DNA of 48,466 nt from Treponema sp. (GTDB taxonomy: Bacteria; Spirochaetota; Spirochaetia; Treponematales; Breznakiellaceae), in NCBI GenBank assembly GCA_031286205.1, contig JAITUR010000013.1, positions 1 through 48,466 on the forward strand, read 5' to 3'. The translations under genes and the position numbers were made by a program. Positions 27,367-35,452 of this stretch are shown one piece after another (within the stretch, counting starts at the first letter, position 1; each line of letters starts with the position of its first letter). Below the pieces are notes generated by a model that saw only the letters and a program-made list of their open reading frames with translations, did not search any database and was not told the DNA's origin.

Positions 27367-29217
27367 ATGAAGGAAAATCAAAGTTTAAGAATTTTTGTTT
27401 TAACAATATTACTTGTTTTTGTTTTTATTATATACACAGTTAGACTTTTTAGTATGCAGATACTTTCTGGCGAAGTTTACAGAACAAGGGCGCAGGAATT
27501 TTCCAGAAGAACATATAAAATACCGACACAAAGAGGCGAAATCTTTGACAGAAATTATGACGCTCCAATGGTAATAAACAGAGATTCATTCGGCGTAAGC
27601 ATTACACCTGCAGAAGTACCCAGAAATAAAATAGACGAAATCCTGATATCCCTTTCCGATATAATCGGTATTCCTGCCGATGAAATAAGAGAAAAACTCC
27701 CGACTCAGTATTTTCAGCTGTATCAGCCTGTAGAAATAGCGTCTAACGCAAGTTTTTCCATAATAGCGGCATTGGCGGAAAGAAAAAACGAGCTTCCGGG
27801 TGTATCTTGGCAAAGTAAATTTATTCGTAATTATGTCGATGCGGAAAGTCTTTCGCATATTTTAGGTTATGTCGGGGATATTAATCGCGAAGAACTAACG
27901 CAGCTTTATAATCTTGGGTATCAGCAGGGCGATGTTATCGGCAAAATGGGAATAGAAAAACAATATGATCAGCTTTTAAGAGGAAAAGACGGCTGGGAAA
28001 CAAGAACAGTAGATGTCCGCGGAAGGCGTGTCAGCGACAGGGAAAATATAATTAGAGTGCCTCCGGAAATGGGAAAAAATTTAATTTTAACGATAGATGC
28101 TAATTTACAAACATTGGTAGAAAAAGCTCTTGGTCCGCGTATAGGATCCATAGTTGTCCTAAAACCCGCTACAGGAGAAATCCTTGCAATGGTTTCTTAT
28201 CCCTGGTATGATCCGAATATTTTTACAGAGGGGCTTCGTTCGGATTATCTTCTCTTGCTGGATGATCCAAATAAACCTTTTATTAACAGGGCAATTTCTT
28301 CTGCGTATCCGCCGGCTTCAACCTGGAAAATATTAATGACAACGGCGGTTCTTGCAGAAAGAACATTTCCGCCGGATCAGACAGTTTTATGCCGCGGACA
28401 TATAGGTTTTGGCAACCGTGACTGGCACTGTCATAACCGTTTTCCGGGGCATGGCAGATTAAACTTAAGAAGAGGGTTAGCAATGTCCTGTAATATTTAT
28501 TATTGGACTATTGGAAGAGATCATCTTGGAGCGGATAGAATTATTAATTACTCCAGAATTTTTGGTCTTGATCAATTAACCGGAATTGATATACCCGGAG
28601 AAATACCCGGACTTATCCCGACACCGCAATGGAAAGAAACTCGTATGCACGAAAGATGGGTTGCGGGCGATACAATGAATATGTCAATAGGACAGGGTTA
28701 TATAAATGTTACTCCAATTCAAATGGCTAATATGGTAGCTATGATTGTTAATAACGGGAAAATATATAAACCGCACTTATTAAAAGAAGTAAGAGACCCA
28801 GTAACGGGCGCGATAGAACATATTGTTACGCCGGAATTACTGCACGAAAGCGATATATCTCCGGCTGTTTTTGAAACCGTAAGACAGAATATGAGAGCGG
28901 TTATAACGGAAGGAACCGCTGTGTATCCCTTAAATTTAAGAACTGTTCAGATTGCCGGAAAAACCGGAACAGGAGAAGCAGGATATACCGACAGATGGCA
29001 TTCATGGTTTACGGCATATGCACCTTACAACAGTACGGATATAGATGATACAATTGTTGTATCTGTTGTTGTAGAAGCGGCAAATAAATGGGAATGGTGG
29101 GCTCCCTATGCCTCTGCAATGATTTTCCACGGATATTTTAATAATCAAACTTACGAAGAAACAATCAGGGCTTTGGGGTTTCATCATTTACCTTCGATAC
29201 AAGGGCGGCGCGAATGA
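27367..29217 (+). CDS. mrdA: Penicillin-binding protein 2 (elongasome transpeptidase)
   Basis: A 616-residue class B PBP that cross-links lateral wall peptidoglycan. One N-terminal span (about 8–26), the pedestal domain (RRTYKIPTQRGEIFDRN), then the transpeptidase domain: active-site S318 in YPPASTWK (SxxK), MSCNIYYW as the SxN motif, and AGKTGTGEAG (KTG, about residue 534). All catalytic motifs are intact. It shares four bases (ATGA) with rodA, its glycosyltransferase partner. Confidence 0.95.
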   Translation: MKENQSLRIFVLTILLVFVFIIYTVRLFSMQILSGEVYRTRAQEFSRRTYKIPTQRGEIFDRNYDAPMVINRDSFGVSITPAEVPRNKIDEILISLSDIIGIPADEIREKLPTQYFQLYQPVEIASNASFSIIAALAERKNELPGVSWQSKFIRNYVDAESLSHILGYVGDINREELTQLYNLGYQQGDVIGKMGIEKQYDQLLRGKDGWETRTVDVRGRRVSDRENIIRVPPEMGKNLILTIDANLQTLVEKALGPRIGSIVVLKPATGEILAMVSYPWYDPNIFTEGLRSDYLLLLDDPNKPFINRAISSAYPPASTWKILMTTAVLAERTFPPDQTVLCRGHIGFGNRDWHCHNRFPGHGRLNLRRGLAMSCNIYYWTIGRDHLGADRIINYSRIFGLDQLTGIDIPGEIPGLIPTPQWKETRMHERWVAGDTMNMSIGQGYINVTPIQMANMVAMIVNNGKIYKPHLLKEVRDPVTGAIEHIVTPELLHESDISPAVFETVRQNMRAVITEGTAVYPLNLRTVQIAGKTGTGEAGYTDRWHSWFTAYAPYNSTDIDDTIVVSVVVEAANKWEWWAPYASAMIFHGYFNNQTYEETIRALGFHHLPSIQGRRE

Positions 29218-30524
29218 AGTATAAAGATTTGTTAAAAATTGATTATTTATTGCTGTTGCCTGTTCTTATTCTTTTGGTATTGGGAATACTTTATATATAT
29301 TCTTCCGGCATAACCCACGAAGGAAATCTTGTATCCAATGAATATTTAAGACAGATTATCTGGGCTTCTGTAGGTTTAATTGTTTCTTTTATTCTTTCCA
29401 TGGTAAATTACAGAAAATTTTATAATATTGCAATTTATATTTATATTTTTTCTTTAATACCTTTATTATACACAGTTGTTTTTGGAAAAGTTGTTTTTGG
29501 CGCTGCAAGATGGTTAAGAATTGGTATCTTTGGCGGACAGATGTCTGAATTTATAAAGATTACCGTTATTATTTTACTTGCGCGTTTTCTTGCAGATACA
29601 GATCATAACAAAAAAACTTTTTCGCGTTTTATTGCAAGCTGTATAATTGTCGGTATTCCCATGTTTATTGTTCTTTTACAGCCTGACCTTGGAACAGCAA
29701 TGGTTTATTTGGCAATTTTAATTACAATGGTATTTTTATCCGGTGTTTCCATGCGCTATATTACTTTTATGATTGCGTGTATTGCATTAACAGGATTATT
29801 TTTAGTTCTGCCTTTATGGCAGACACATATTTGGAAAAAATCCATGCCTTTTATGGCTCTTCTTACAAGCCCAAGAATATTAACTTTGGTTGTTTTGTTC
29901 TTTGCCGTAATTGCTGCCATAGCCCTTTTTGGATATTTAAAATATAAAAAGAAATATTTTTACTGGATTGTTTATATTCCATCTATACTTATAATTTCTG
30001 TTGTTACATCTTTTGCCGCCCGTTTAATTTTAAAACAATATCAGCTAATGCGGTTAATTGTATTTTTAGATCCCAATGTCGATCCCAGGGGCGCAGGCTG
30101 GAATATTATCCAGTCCATGACAGCAATAGGAGCGGGGGGGCTTACAGGCATGGGCTATTTACAGGGTACTCAAAGCCATTACAGATTTTTACCTGAACAA
30201 AGCACGGATTTTATTTTCTCCATTTATTCCGAAGAAACAGGCTTTCTTGGCGGTCTTTTGATTTTTGCCATGTTTTTATTAATTTGCTTCCGGATTATAA
30301 CAACATTAAAAACTACCGCAGACCCCTTTGGAAAATATATGTGTGCGGGTTTTTTGGCAATGTATAGTTTTCACTTTATTATTAATGTTGGCATGACAAT
30401 GGGTATTATGCCGGTTACAGGACTGCCTTTATTATTCATGTCATATGGAGGTTCGGCAGTTTTAAGCTCTATGATAGGCATTGGACTATTATTAAGTATT
30501 TACATAAGAAGGTTTAATCGTTGA
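29214..30524 (+). CDS. rodA: Rod-shape-determining peptidoglycan glycosyltransferase RodA
   Basis: A 436-residue SEDS protein with about ten membrane spans that polymerises lipid II with PBP2. Typical segments are YIYSSGITHEGN near the start, QPDLGTAMVYLAI (the SEDS Q/L-PDLGTA motif), DPNVDPRGAGWNIIQSMTAIGAGG, QSHYRFLPEQSTDFIFSIYSEETG, and the C-terminal GIMPVTGLPLLFMSYGGSA. A central extra membrane stretch (about residues 215–265) makes it longer than the usual 370–400. Its TGA overlaps the TTG start of the next gene. Confidence 0.95.
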   Translation: MKYKDLLKIDYLLLLPVLILLVLGILYIYSSGITHEGNLVSNEYLRQIIWASVGLIVSFILSMVNYRKFYNIAIYIYIFSLIPLLYTVVFGKVVFGAARWLRIGIFGGQMSEFIKITVIILLARFLADTDHNKKTFSRFIASCIIVGIPMFIVLLQPDLGTAMVYLAILITMVFLSGVSMRYITFMIACIALTGLFLVLPLWQTHIWKKSMPFMALLTSPRILTLVVLFFAVIAAIALFGYLKYKKKYFYWIVYIPSILIISVVTSFAARLILKQYQLMRLIVFLDPNVDPRGAGWNIIQSMTAIGAGGLTGMGYLQGTQSHYRFLPEQSTDFIFSIYSEETGFLGGLLIFAMFLLICFRIITTLKTTADPFGKYMCAGFLAMYSFHFIINVGMTMGIMPVTGLPLLFMSYGGSAVLSSMIGIGLLLSIYIRRFNR

Positions 30525-32938
30525 GATATGTTAATTCCGTTAAAGATTTGGGAGGTCTTTTACTTTCTGTAGGAAAGCCCGGTCGTTATACAGGCGGTGA
30601 ATACGGAATAACCGCAAAAAAAGATGCAGCGCTAAAAACAGTTATTGCTTTTCCCGATCTTTATGAAATTGGAATGGGAAATCAGGCGCTTCGTATTATC
30701 TACAACCGTATAAACGAACTTCCCGATGTTTTGTGCGATCGTGCTTTTGCACCTGCCCCGGATTTTGAAAAACTCTTAAAAGAAAACTCTATTCCCCTTT
30801 ACGGATTAGATACAGGGCTTGCGCTTTGTAATTTTGATATAGTAATGTTTACGATTGGCTACGAGCTGGGGTTAAACGGCGTATTAACAATGTTAAACGC
30901 AGGCAGTATTCCTTTACGCAGTAATGCCAGAGGAAATAATATGCCGGTTGTAATAGCGGGTGGTCCTGTTGTATCTAATCCAATTCCGTTTTCTCCGTTT
31001 ATAGATGCATTTTGGATAGGAGAGGCAGAAGCTGGTTTTTTTGATTTAGTGCAAGAGTTGTCGGAAACTAAAAAAGCAGGGCAGGGGAGTGCTCCTGCAA
31101 GAGAACAGCTGTTAAAAAAAATATCCGCTCATCCCAGCGTATTTGTTAAGGGCAAGGAAAAAACAGTACGCGCCATCCATACCGGATTTTCTGCAGATAT
31201 AAAATCGTCTATATATCCGATACCAAGCATGAAAATTATTCAAAATCATGGAACTGTAGAAATAATGCGCGGATGCCCTAATGGATGTAGATTTTGCCAT
31301 GCCGGTTTTTGGTACAGACCAATGCGGCAGAAAAACCGTGATTTAATAATACAGCAGGCCGAGGATATAGTAAATAAAAGCGGGTGGCAGCAAATAAGTT
31401 TGTCATCATTGTCATCGGGCGATTACTGCGGTGTCTCTGAACTGGTAGAAACACTAAACGGTAAGTTTGCGGACAAACATGTTTCCTTTCAGATGCCGTC
31501 GCTTAAAGTATCCGGATTTTCGCTTGATCTTTTGGAAAAGATTTCTATAACAAGAAAAAGCGGGCTTACATTTGCCGTGGAAACCCCTTTGGATATGCTG
31601 CAGATGGCAATTAACAAAGAAGTTACAAGAGATTCTATTGTTTCTATTTTAGAAGAAGCAAAAAAACGCGGCTGGAAAAGCGCCAAGTTTTATTTTATGA
31701 TAGGGCTGCCTGTTGGCTGTAACCAGGAAAACGAATATTTCGAAGAAAAGGAAATTGTTGATTTTATATTTGATGTAAGCCGAAGAACAAGATTAAAGTT
31801 TAATATAAATGTGGGAGTTTTTATTCCCAAACCGCACACACCTTATCAGCATGCCGCACAGATAGGCGCGGAAGAAGCAAAAGAAAAATTATATTTTATA
31901 AGATCGAAGCTTAAGCCGTTAGGACATAAAGTTAGTACTTCTAATTTGCTTATATCCAAAATAGAGGGGCTCTTAAGCAGGGGAGACGAAAGGGCGGGGT
32001 ATCTTTGCGAAAAAGTTTTTATGGAAGGCAGCCGCTTGGATGCATGGGATGAATATATCAATAAGGAAAAATGGGAAGAACATTTAAATGAAAATATCGA
32101 TTTATTAAACGAAACCTTGTCCGGCAGTATACCGCCTCCCTGGAGCTGCATTGAATCCGGAATAAATATGGAGTATCTGCAAAACGAATTGGAAAAATCA
32201 AATAACTGTCAAAGGACATCTCCATGCGAAGAAATGTGTAAAAAGTGCAGTCTATGTAATAACAGTGTAAAAATTACTAAAAATATGGATTTTACAGATA
32301 TTGCAATATCTACGACTGATAATACCGACAAAAATATCGTTAACCATAACAAAACATCGGTTAACAAAGGTATATTTAGATTAATTTTCAGTTTTAGCAA
32401 GAAAGGAAGTGCGGTTTTTCACGGACATTTAAGCCTGATAGATATTTTTTCCATGTCGTTTAGGCGTGCGGGCATTTCTGTCATGTTTACCCAGGGGTTT
32501 AACCCTTTAGCCAAGATGGAATTTGCGGCTCCTTTGACAACCGGAATAAGCTCAGACTGCGAGATAGCTTTGGTTGATTTTTACGAAGAGCCAAATACCA
32601 AAGTATTTATAGAAAATCTTAATAAAAGCCTTCCTGAAGGAATCTTTGTTAAAGAAGCCGAATATTTTTACATACCGCATGGGACCAAGCATTATTCCTT
32701 GTCGTCGCTTTTATGGGGAGCTGCATATTCGGCTGGCGATAAAATCGACTATATAGAATTTACGCAGGAAAAAAACTACAGGCAAAGTCGTCTGGAAAAA
32801 GATTGCAAAAGTTTGTTCGAATTAAACCGCGCGGATGTTCTTGCTAAAAATATAATTAACAATACAAAAGAATGGGCTTCGTATTTTGATGTTTATAAAC
32901 ACCTATATATTGGTAGACAGAATATACATTATGCTTAG
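30521..32938 (+). CDS. Radical SAM protein fused to DUF2344 domain (TIGR03960/TIGR03936 type)
   Basis: An 805-residue fusion. The first half is a B12-binding-like radical SAM protein with the CxxxCxxC cluster at C252, C256 and C259 (RGCPNGCRFCHAGFWYRP) and the family start MRYVNSVKDLGGLLLSVGKPGRYTGGE (in part). From about residue 625 the DUF2344 domain begins (RLIFSFSKKGSAVFHGHLSL, RRAGISVMFTQGFNP). The reaction is unknown; such genes often lie beside rodA or rng. The start is a TTG overlapping the rodA stop (TTGA). The last codons, …Asn-Ile-His-Tyr-Ala-stop, lie inside the left copy of the prophage repeat, so this gene's 3' end is the attachment site. Confidence 0.88.
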   Translation: MRYVNSVKDLGGLLLSVGKPGRYTGGEYGITAKKDAALKTVIAFPDLYEIGMGNQALRIIYNRINELPDVLCDRAFAPAPDFEKLLKENSIPLYGLDTGLALCNFDIVMFTIGYELGLNGVLTMLNAGSIPLRSNARGNNMPVVIAGGPVVSNPIPFSPFIDAFWIGEAEAGFFDLVQELSETKKAGQGSAPAREQLLKKISAHPSVFVKGKEKTVRAIHTGFSADIKSSIYPIPSMKIIQNHGTVEIMRGCPNGCRFCHAGFWYRPMRQKNRDLIIQQAEDIVNKSGWQQISLSSLSSGDYCGVSELVETLNGKFADKHVSFQMPSLKVSGFSLDLLEKISITRKSGLTFAVETPLDMLQMAINKEVTRDSIVSILEEAKKRGWKSAKFYFMIGLPVGCNQENEYFEEKEIVDFIFDVSRRTRLKFNINVGVFIPKPHTPYQHAAQIGAEEAKEKLYFIRSKLKPLGHKVSTSNLLISKIEGLLSRGDERAGYLCEKVFMEGSRLDAWDEYINKEKWEEHLNENIDLLNETLSGSIPPPWSCIESGINMEYLQNELEKSNNCQRTSPCEEMCKKCSLCNNSVKITKNMDFTDIAISTTDNTDKNIVNHNKTSVNKGIFRLIFSFSKKGSAVFHGHLSLIDIFSMSFRRAGISVMFTQGFNPLAKMEFAAPLTTGISSDCEIALVDFYEEPNTKVFIENLNKSLPEGIFVKEAEYFYIPHGTKHYSLSSLLWGAAYSAGDKIDYIEFTQEKNYRQSRLEKDCKSLFELNRADVLAKNIINNTKEWASYFDVYKHLYIGRQNIHYA

Positions 32939-32944
32939 TAAAAC
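32912..32944 (-). other. Left prophage attachment site (dif-like)
   Basis: The 23 bases 32922–32944 are repeated exactly at 37458–37480. Read on the minus strand, the site contains GCATAATGTATAT, identical to the E. coli dif core. By alignment with dif the XerC-type arm is ACTAAGCATAA (32939–32929), the central region TGTATA (32928–32923) and the XerD-type arm TTCTGTCTACC (32922–32912). The XerD arm is host coding sequence and fits dif poorly. The repeat includes the TAG stop of the radical SAM gene. Confidence 0.75.
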
Positions 32945-32965
32945 TTAATTTACTGCATAAATCCG

Positions 32966-33838
32966 TTATAAACGACCTTTTTTAGTCATTTGCTTTCTAG
33001 CGCTCATTTGCTTTCTTCGACGCTCATTGTCGCTAGCAATCAAATCTAATAATTCATGATCGTTTAACTCTTTGTAATAATCAAGTTTTTCTGATCGACT
33101 TTTTTCAGCGGCTTGTTTAAGATAGAATTCTTCAGGTGAACCTTCTTTAATTAATTTCTTCCAGTAATATCTAGGAAGACCTACGTGTTTACCTTTATTA
33201 GTAAATCCTCTCTCGCTAACCACTGTCTCTATATGCTCCTTCGCATAGTTTAAGCCAATACCTTGACTTTGTAATTGAAATGGCGCCAATTTTCCACTGT
33301 ATTCGGTTTCTGCCATTTCTCCGTTTAATTTTTTTCTTATGTACCCAACTGTGTACTGCACAGCGTCTCTGTCTGCTGAACCAATTGTGTTATTTCCGTA
33401 CAACCACAACTTTTCAATTTCTTTCGAAGCACGCTGTCCGTAAGCAACCTTGTAAGTAGCTTTAGGATCGTGTCGCCAGCCAATAGTGATAATGTGGTAA
33501 TGAGGTCTTTTAGTTTCGCTTTCACCATATTCTCCACTTGCTATAAATTTTATTTTTTGTTTACCAATATATTTTCTCAAACGCTTGATAAACAACTGAA
33601 GATCACGCTTGACAAGCGTTCCCCCTTCAGGCAAATTCTCTTTACTGTAAGTCAATGTTATAAATGATCCTACAGTACCGTGTAATTCGTGCATTACTCG
33701 CAAGGTCCATTCTCCTGTTTGTCTTATGCGGCAAGCCATGCATTTACCGCAATGATAACCGACAATTTTTCTTGGACCGTCATTAAATAAAGTATGTCCT
33801 TCCAAAAGACCGGACCTGAACCTATTAGTACACGACAA
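32966..33838 (-). CDS. Microvirus replication initiation protein VP4
   Basis: A 290-residue rolling-circle initiator. N-terminal cysteines HCGKCMACR (30–36) match the PCGKCxxCR start of VP4; the HUH metal motif is RPHYHIITIG with H113 and H115; the catalytic tyrosine region is QYTVGYIRKK (Y162, Y166, K169). It would nick the double-stranded replicative form to start single-strand synthesis. The start is a TTG at 33838–33836 that directly follows the VP8 stop codon. It is the last gene of the prophage; its stop is 21 bases from the left repeat. Confidence 0.92.
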   Translation of the reverse strand: MSCTNRFRSGLLEGHTLFNDGPRKIVGYHCGKCMACRIRQTGEWTLRVMHELHGTVGSFITLTYSKENLPEGGTLVKRDLQLFIKRLRKYIGKQKIKFIASGEYGESETKRPHYHIITIGWRHDPKATYKVAYGQRASKEIEKLWLYGNNTIGSADRDAVQYTVGYIRKKLNGEMAETEYSGKLAPFQLQSQGIGLNYAKEHIETVVSERGFTNKGKHVGLPRYYWKKLIKEGSPEEFYLKQAAEKSRSEKLDYYKELNDHELLDLIASDNERRRKQMSARKQMTKKGRL

Positions 33839-33952
33839 TTACAACCTGATGCCGCCACGACTTGCATGGTAAGATCGTAAGCGACGTCCACGACGGCGTT
33901 TTAATTTACGTCCGCCACGGAAAGATCTACGTCTTTTTCTGAAATTAATCAC
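33839..33952 (-). CDS. Microvirus small basic DNA-packaging protein VP8
   Basis: A 37-residue, strongly basic peptide beginning VINFRKRRRSFRGG and ending HASRGGIRL. The C-terminal RGGIRL is the hallmark of gokushovirus VP8, which binds the single-stranded genome in the capsid like protein J of phiX174. The start is a GTG at 33952 with AAGGGGG immediately upstream; an in-frame TAA further up excludes a longer form. It lies between orf27 and VP4; its TAA touches the TTG start of VP4. Confidence 0.82.
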   Translation of the reverse strand: MINFRKRRRSFRGGRKLKRRRGRRLRSYHASRGGIRL

Positions 33953-33958
33953 CCCCTT

Positions 33959-34042
33959 TTATTTTTTTGTGAATTGATTCACTATCCAAACAACGAAAAG
34001 AAATGTTGATAAAAGTAATAATAATAATATAATTCCAAACAT
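33959..34042 (-). CDS. 27-residue single-span membrane peptide, candidate lysis protein
   Basis: The peptide MFGIILLLLLLSTFLFVVWI followed by VNQFTKK is one hydrophobic helix of about 20 residues with a polar, basic end. Its ATG shares a base with the VP2 stop codon (TGATG on the minus strand), which gives strong translational coupling, and it ends seven bases before the VP8 start. It resembles no microvirus protein I know. Small membrane peptides are the usual means by which single-stranded DNA and RNA phages lyse cells, and no other lysis gene is visible in this prophage. The function is an inference. Confidence 0.6.
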   Translation of the reverse strand: MFGIILLLLLLSTFLFVVWIVNQFTKK

Positions 34043-34833
34043 CATCTTTTTTGCTCCAAAGCTTGCATTAAATAATTAAGATAATAATCAGCTTCGGGAT
34101 CACCTCTTTGAATCATAACAAGAGCTTTTTCAAGCGTAGCTGATAACTTACCGAAATCAATACCAGCAATTCTTACATCACCACTATTCTCCATGTGGTA
34201 AGCACCGGTACGAACATTTTCCAGCCTATTTCTAATATCCCAGGCTTGATCAAGCTGCCTTCGTTGAGTTTGAGACATTGTCTCCTTTTCTTGTGCTTGC
34301 ATATTTTTTATACGCTGATCTATTTCTTGCATTTGTTTAGTATGCACATCTTGGAAAACATTATTCTGTTGCCTTTGCCATTCAGTAGTCGCTCTTATTC
34401 TTTCAGCATCTGCCATTGTATGGTGTATGTCTGCTTTCTGCTTCATAAGCTCCATCGCGGCGTAATTCATTTGTAATTTATGAGCCATTTTTTGCTCGTT
34501 GGTTTCTCTCATGCCTTGTGTATTTGGCGCTGTAGTGGGCACGTGGGAGCCTGCACCTGCCGCAGAGCCTGCGGCTAATACTGGGCTCAAACCTGCTTTT
34601 TTTAAGTCAGCTACTCTACGTTCAACGGCATTATCTTCACGGTCAAATATAGCTTGCTGTATTTTTTTGTCATAATCCCATTTTTGGACTTGGAAATCAT
34701 GATCACGTCTAGCCAAGTCCATATTCTCCTGAAACATACGTTCATTCTGCATTCTATCCTGATTCTGATTATACTGATTCATACCTTGCTGTAAAAAATT
34801 ATCAGCGAAATTTGCCATAGTTAACAAATCCAT
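34042..34833 (-). CDS. Microvirus minor capsid / DNA pilot protein VP2
   Basis: A 263-residue protein with long amphipathic helices rich in Q, N and M, and the VP2 signature RRVADLKKAGLSPVLAAGSAAGAG (about residues 72–95; in part KKAGLSPVLAAGSAAGAG). VP2 is thought to act like pilot protein H of phiX174 and guide DNA into the cell. GGAG lies seven bases before the ATG. The stop codon overlaps the start of the 27-residue membrane peptide. Confidence 0.9.
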   Translation of the reverse strand: MDLLTMANFADNFLQQGMNQYNQNQDRMQNERMFQENMDLARRDHDFQVQKWDYDKKIQQAIFDREDNAVERRVADLKKAGLSPVLAAGSAAGAGSHVPTTAPNTQGMRETNEQKMAHKLQMNYAAMELMKQKADIHHTMADAERIRATTEWQRQQNNVFQDVHTKQMQEIDQRIKNMQAQEKETMSQTQRRQLDQAWDIRNRLENVRTGAYHMENSGDVRIAGIDFGKLSATLEKALVMIQRGDPEADYYLNYLMQALEQKR

Positions 34834-34853
34834 TTAATCTCCTTTGGTGTCAA

Positions 34854-34891
34854 CGGGCTATATTACCATCAAGTACAGATCATATAGCCCG
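34854..34891. other. Hairpin between orf56 and VP2
   Basis: CGGGCTATAT (34854–34863) and ATATAGCCCG (34882–34891) form a perfect 10-bp stem with an 18-base loop. A T-run (34895–34900) follows on the plus strand, so it looks like an intrinsic terminator in the plus direction, opposite to the prophage genes. In the minus direction it lies in the VP2 leader. A second perfect palindrome, GGGAGCCGGACCGGCTCCC, lies at 34923–34941 inside the end of orf56. Confidence 0.6.
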
Positions 34892-34909
34892 CCGTTTTTT
34901 CACACCTTT

Positions 34910-35080
34910 TTAGTCTTTGTAAGGGAGCCGGACCGGCTCCCTGTTAATAGTTTTTGGACTCCGCAGAGAAGCCAAAAATTCCCTCTTTCTCTGAAGCCAG
35001 GCTTCATATTCTAGCTCATCTTTCCTAAGTTTGCGCTCATACCATTCCAGAACATCAACCTTATCACTGTTCTGGCTCAC
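34910..35080 (-). CDS. Small charged prophage protein (orf56), function unknown
   Basis: A 56-residue protein, mostly one charged helix: VDVLEWYERKLRKDELEYEA, then WLQRKREFLASLRSPK. The GTG start at 35080 has GGAG ten bases upstream and overlaps the end of the VP3-like gene by 17 bases. Its 3' end contains a perfect GC-rich palindrome. No relative is recognised. The overlap, the ribosome binding site and the filling of an otherwise empty 230-base gap argue that it is real. Confidence 0.5.
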   Translation of the reverse strand: MSQNSDKVDVLEWYERKLRKDELEYEAWLQRKREFLASLRSPKTINREPVRLPYKD

Positions 35081-35444
35081 TTGTCAACTCCTTTTTTACA
35101 GGCTCTGGTTCGGTCGTAGAGGGGGCTGTATTCGCTTCAGATGGGGGTTCGGGTATCTTTCGTTCATTTTGCGCTCTGTAACGCAATACAGACACCCTGT
35201 CAGCTAAATCTACGGGATCAAGCTCGTAAATATCAGCGGCATCCTCAACCTCTTCGTCAAATTCACCTTCGATAGTGTCCAGAAGACCATGTCGATAAGC
35301 TTCAAGCCGCTTTCCAGCGGCTTGCATAGATTCGACAATTTCCTTTGTGGTTTGATAACCTGTTTGTTCCGTGATGAGAATATTGGACATCTTCACACCA
35401 TCGGTCGGCTTATAATTATACCGCGTATTAAATTTTGTAGACAT
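35064..35444 (-). CDS. Probable microvirus internal scaffolding protein VP3
   Basis: A 126-residue acidic protein without membrane segments. It begins MSTKFNTRYNYKPTDGVKMS, similar in style to VP3 proteins with a basic N-terminus, and has helical, acidic middle (LDTIEGEFDEEVEDAADIYE) and a proline-rich acidic tail (PEPPSEANTAPSTTEPEPVKK). Size and charge fit the scaffold that assembles VP1 into procapsids. In most gokushoviruses VP3 lies before VP1; here it follows it, nine bases after the VP1 stop, with AAGGAG as ribosome binding site. The call is by position and type. Confidence 0.6.
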   Translation of the reverse strand: MSTKFNTRYNYKPTDGVKMSNILITEQTGYQTTKEIVESMQAAGKRLEAYRHGLLDTIEGEFDEEVEDAADIYELDPVDLADRVSVLRYRAQNERKIPEPPSEANTAPSTTEPEPVKKELTSEPEQ

Positions 35445-35452
35445 AAAACTCC

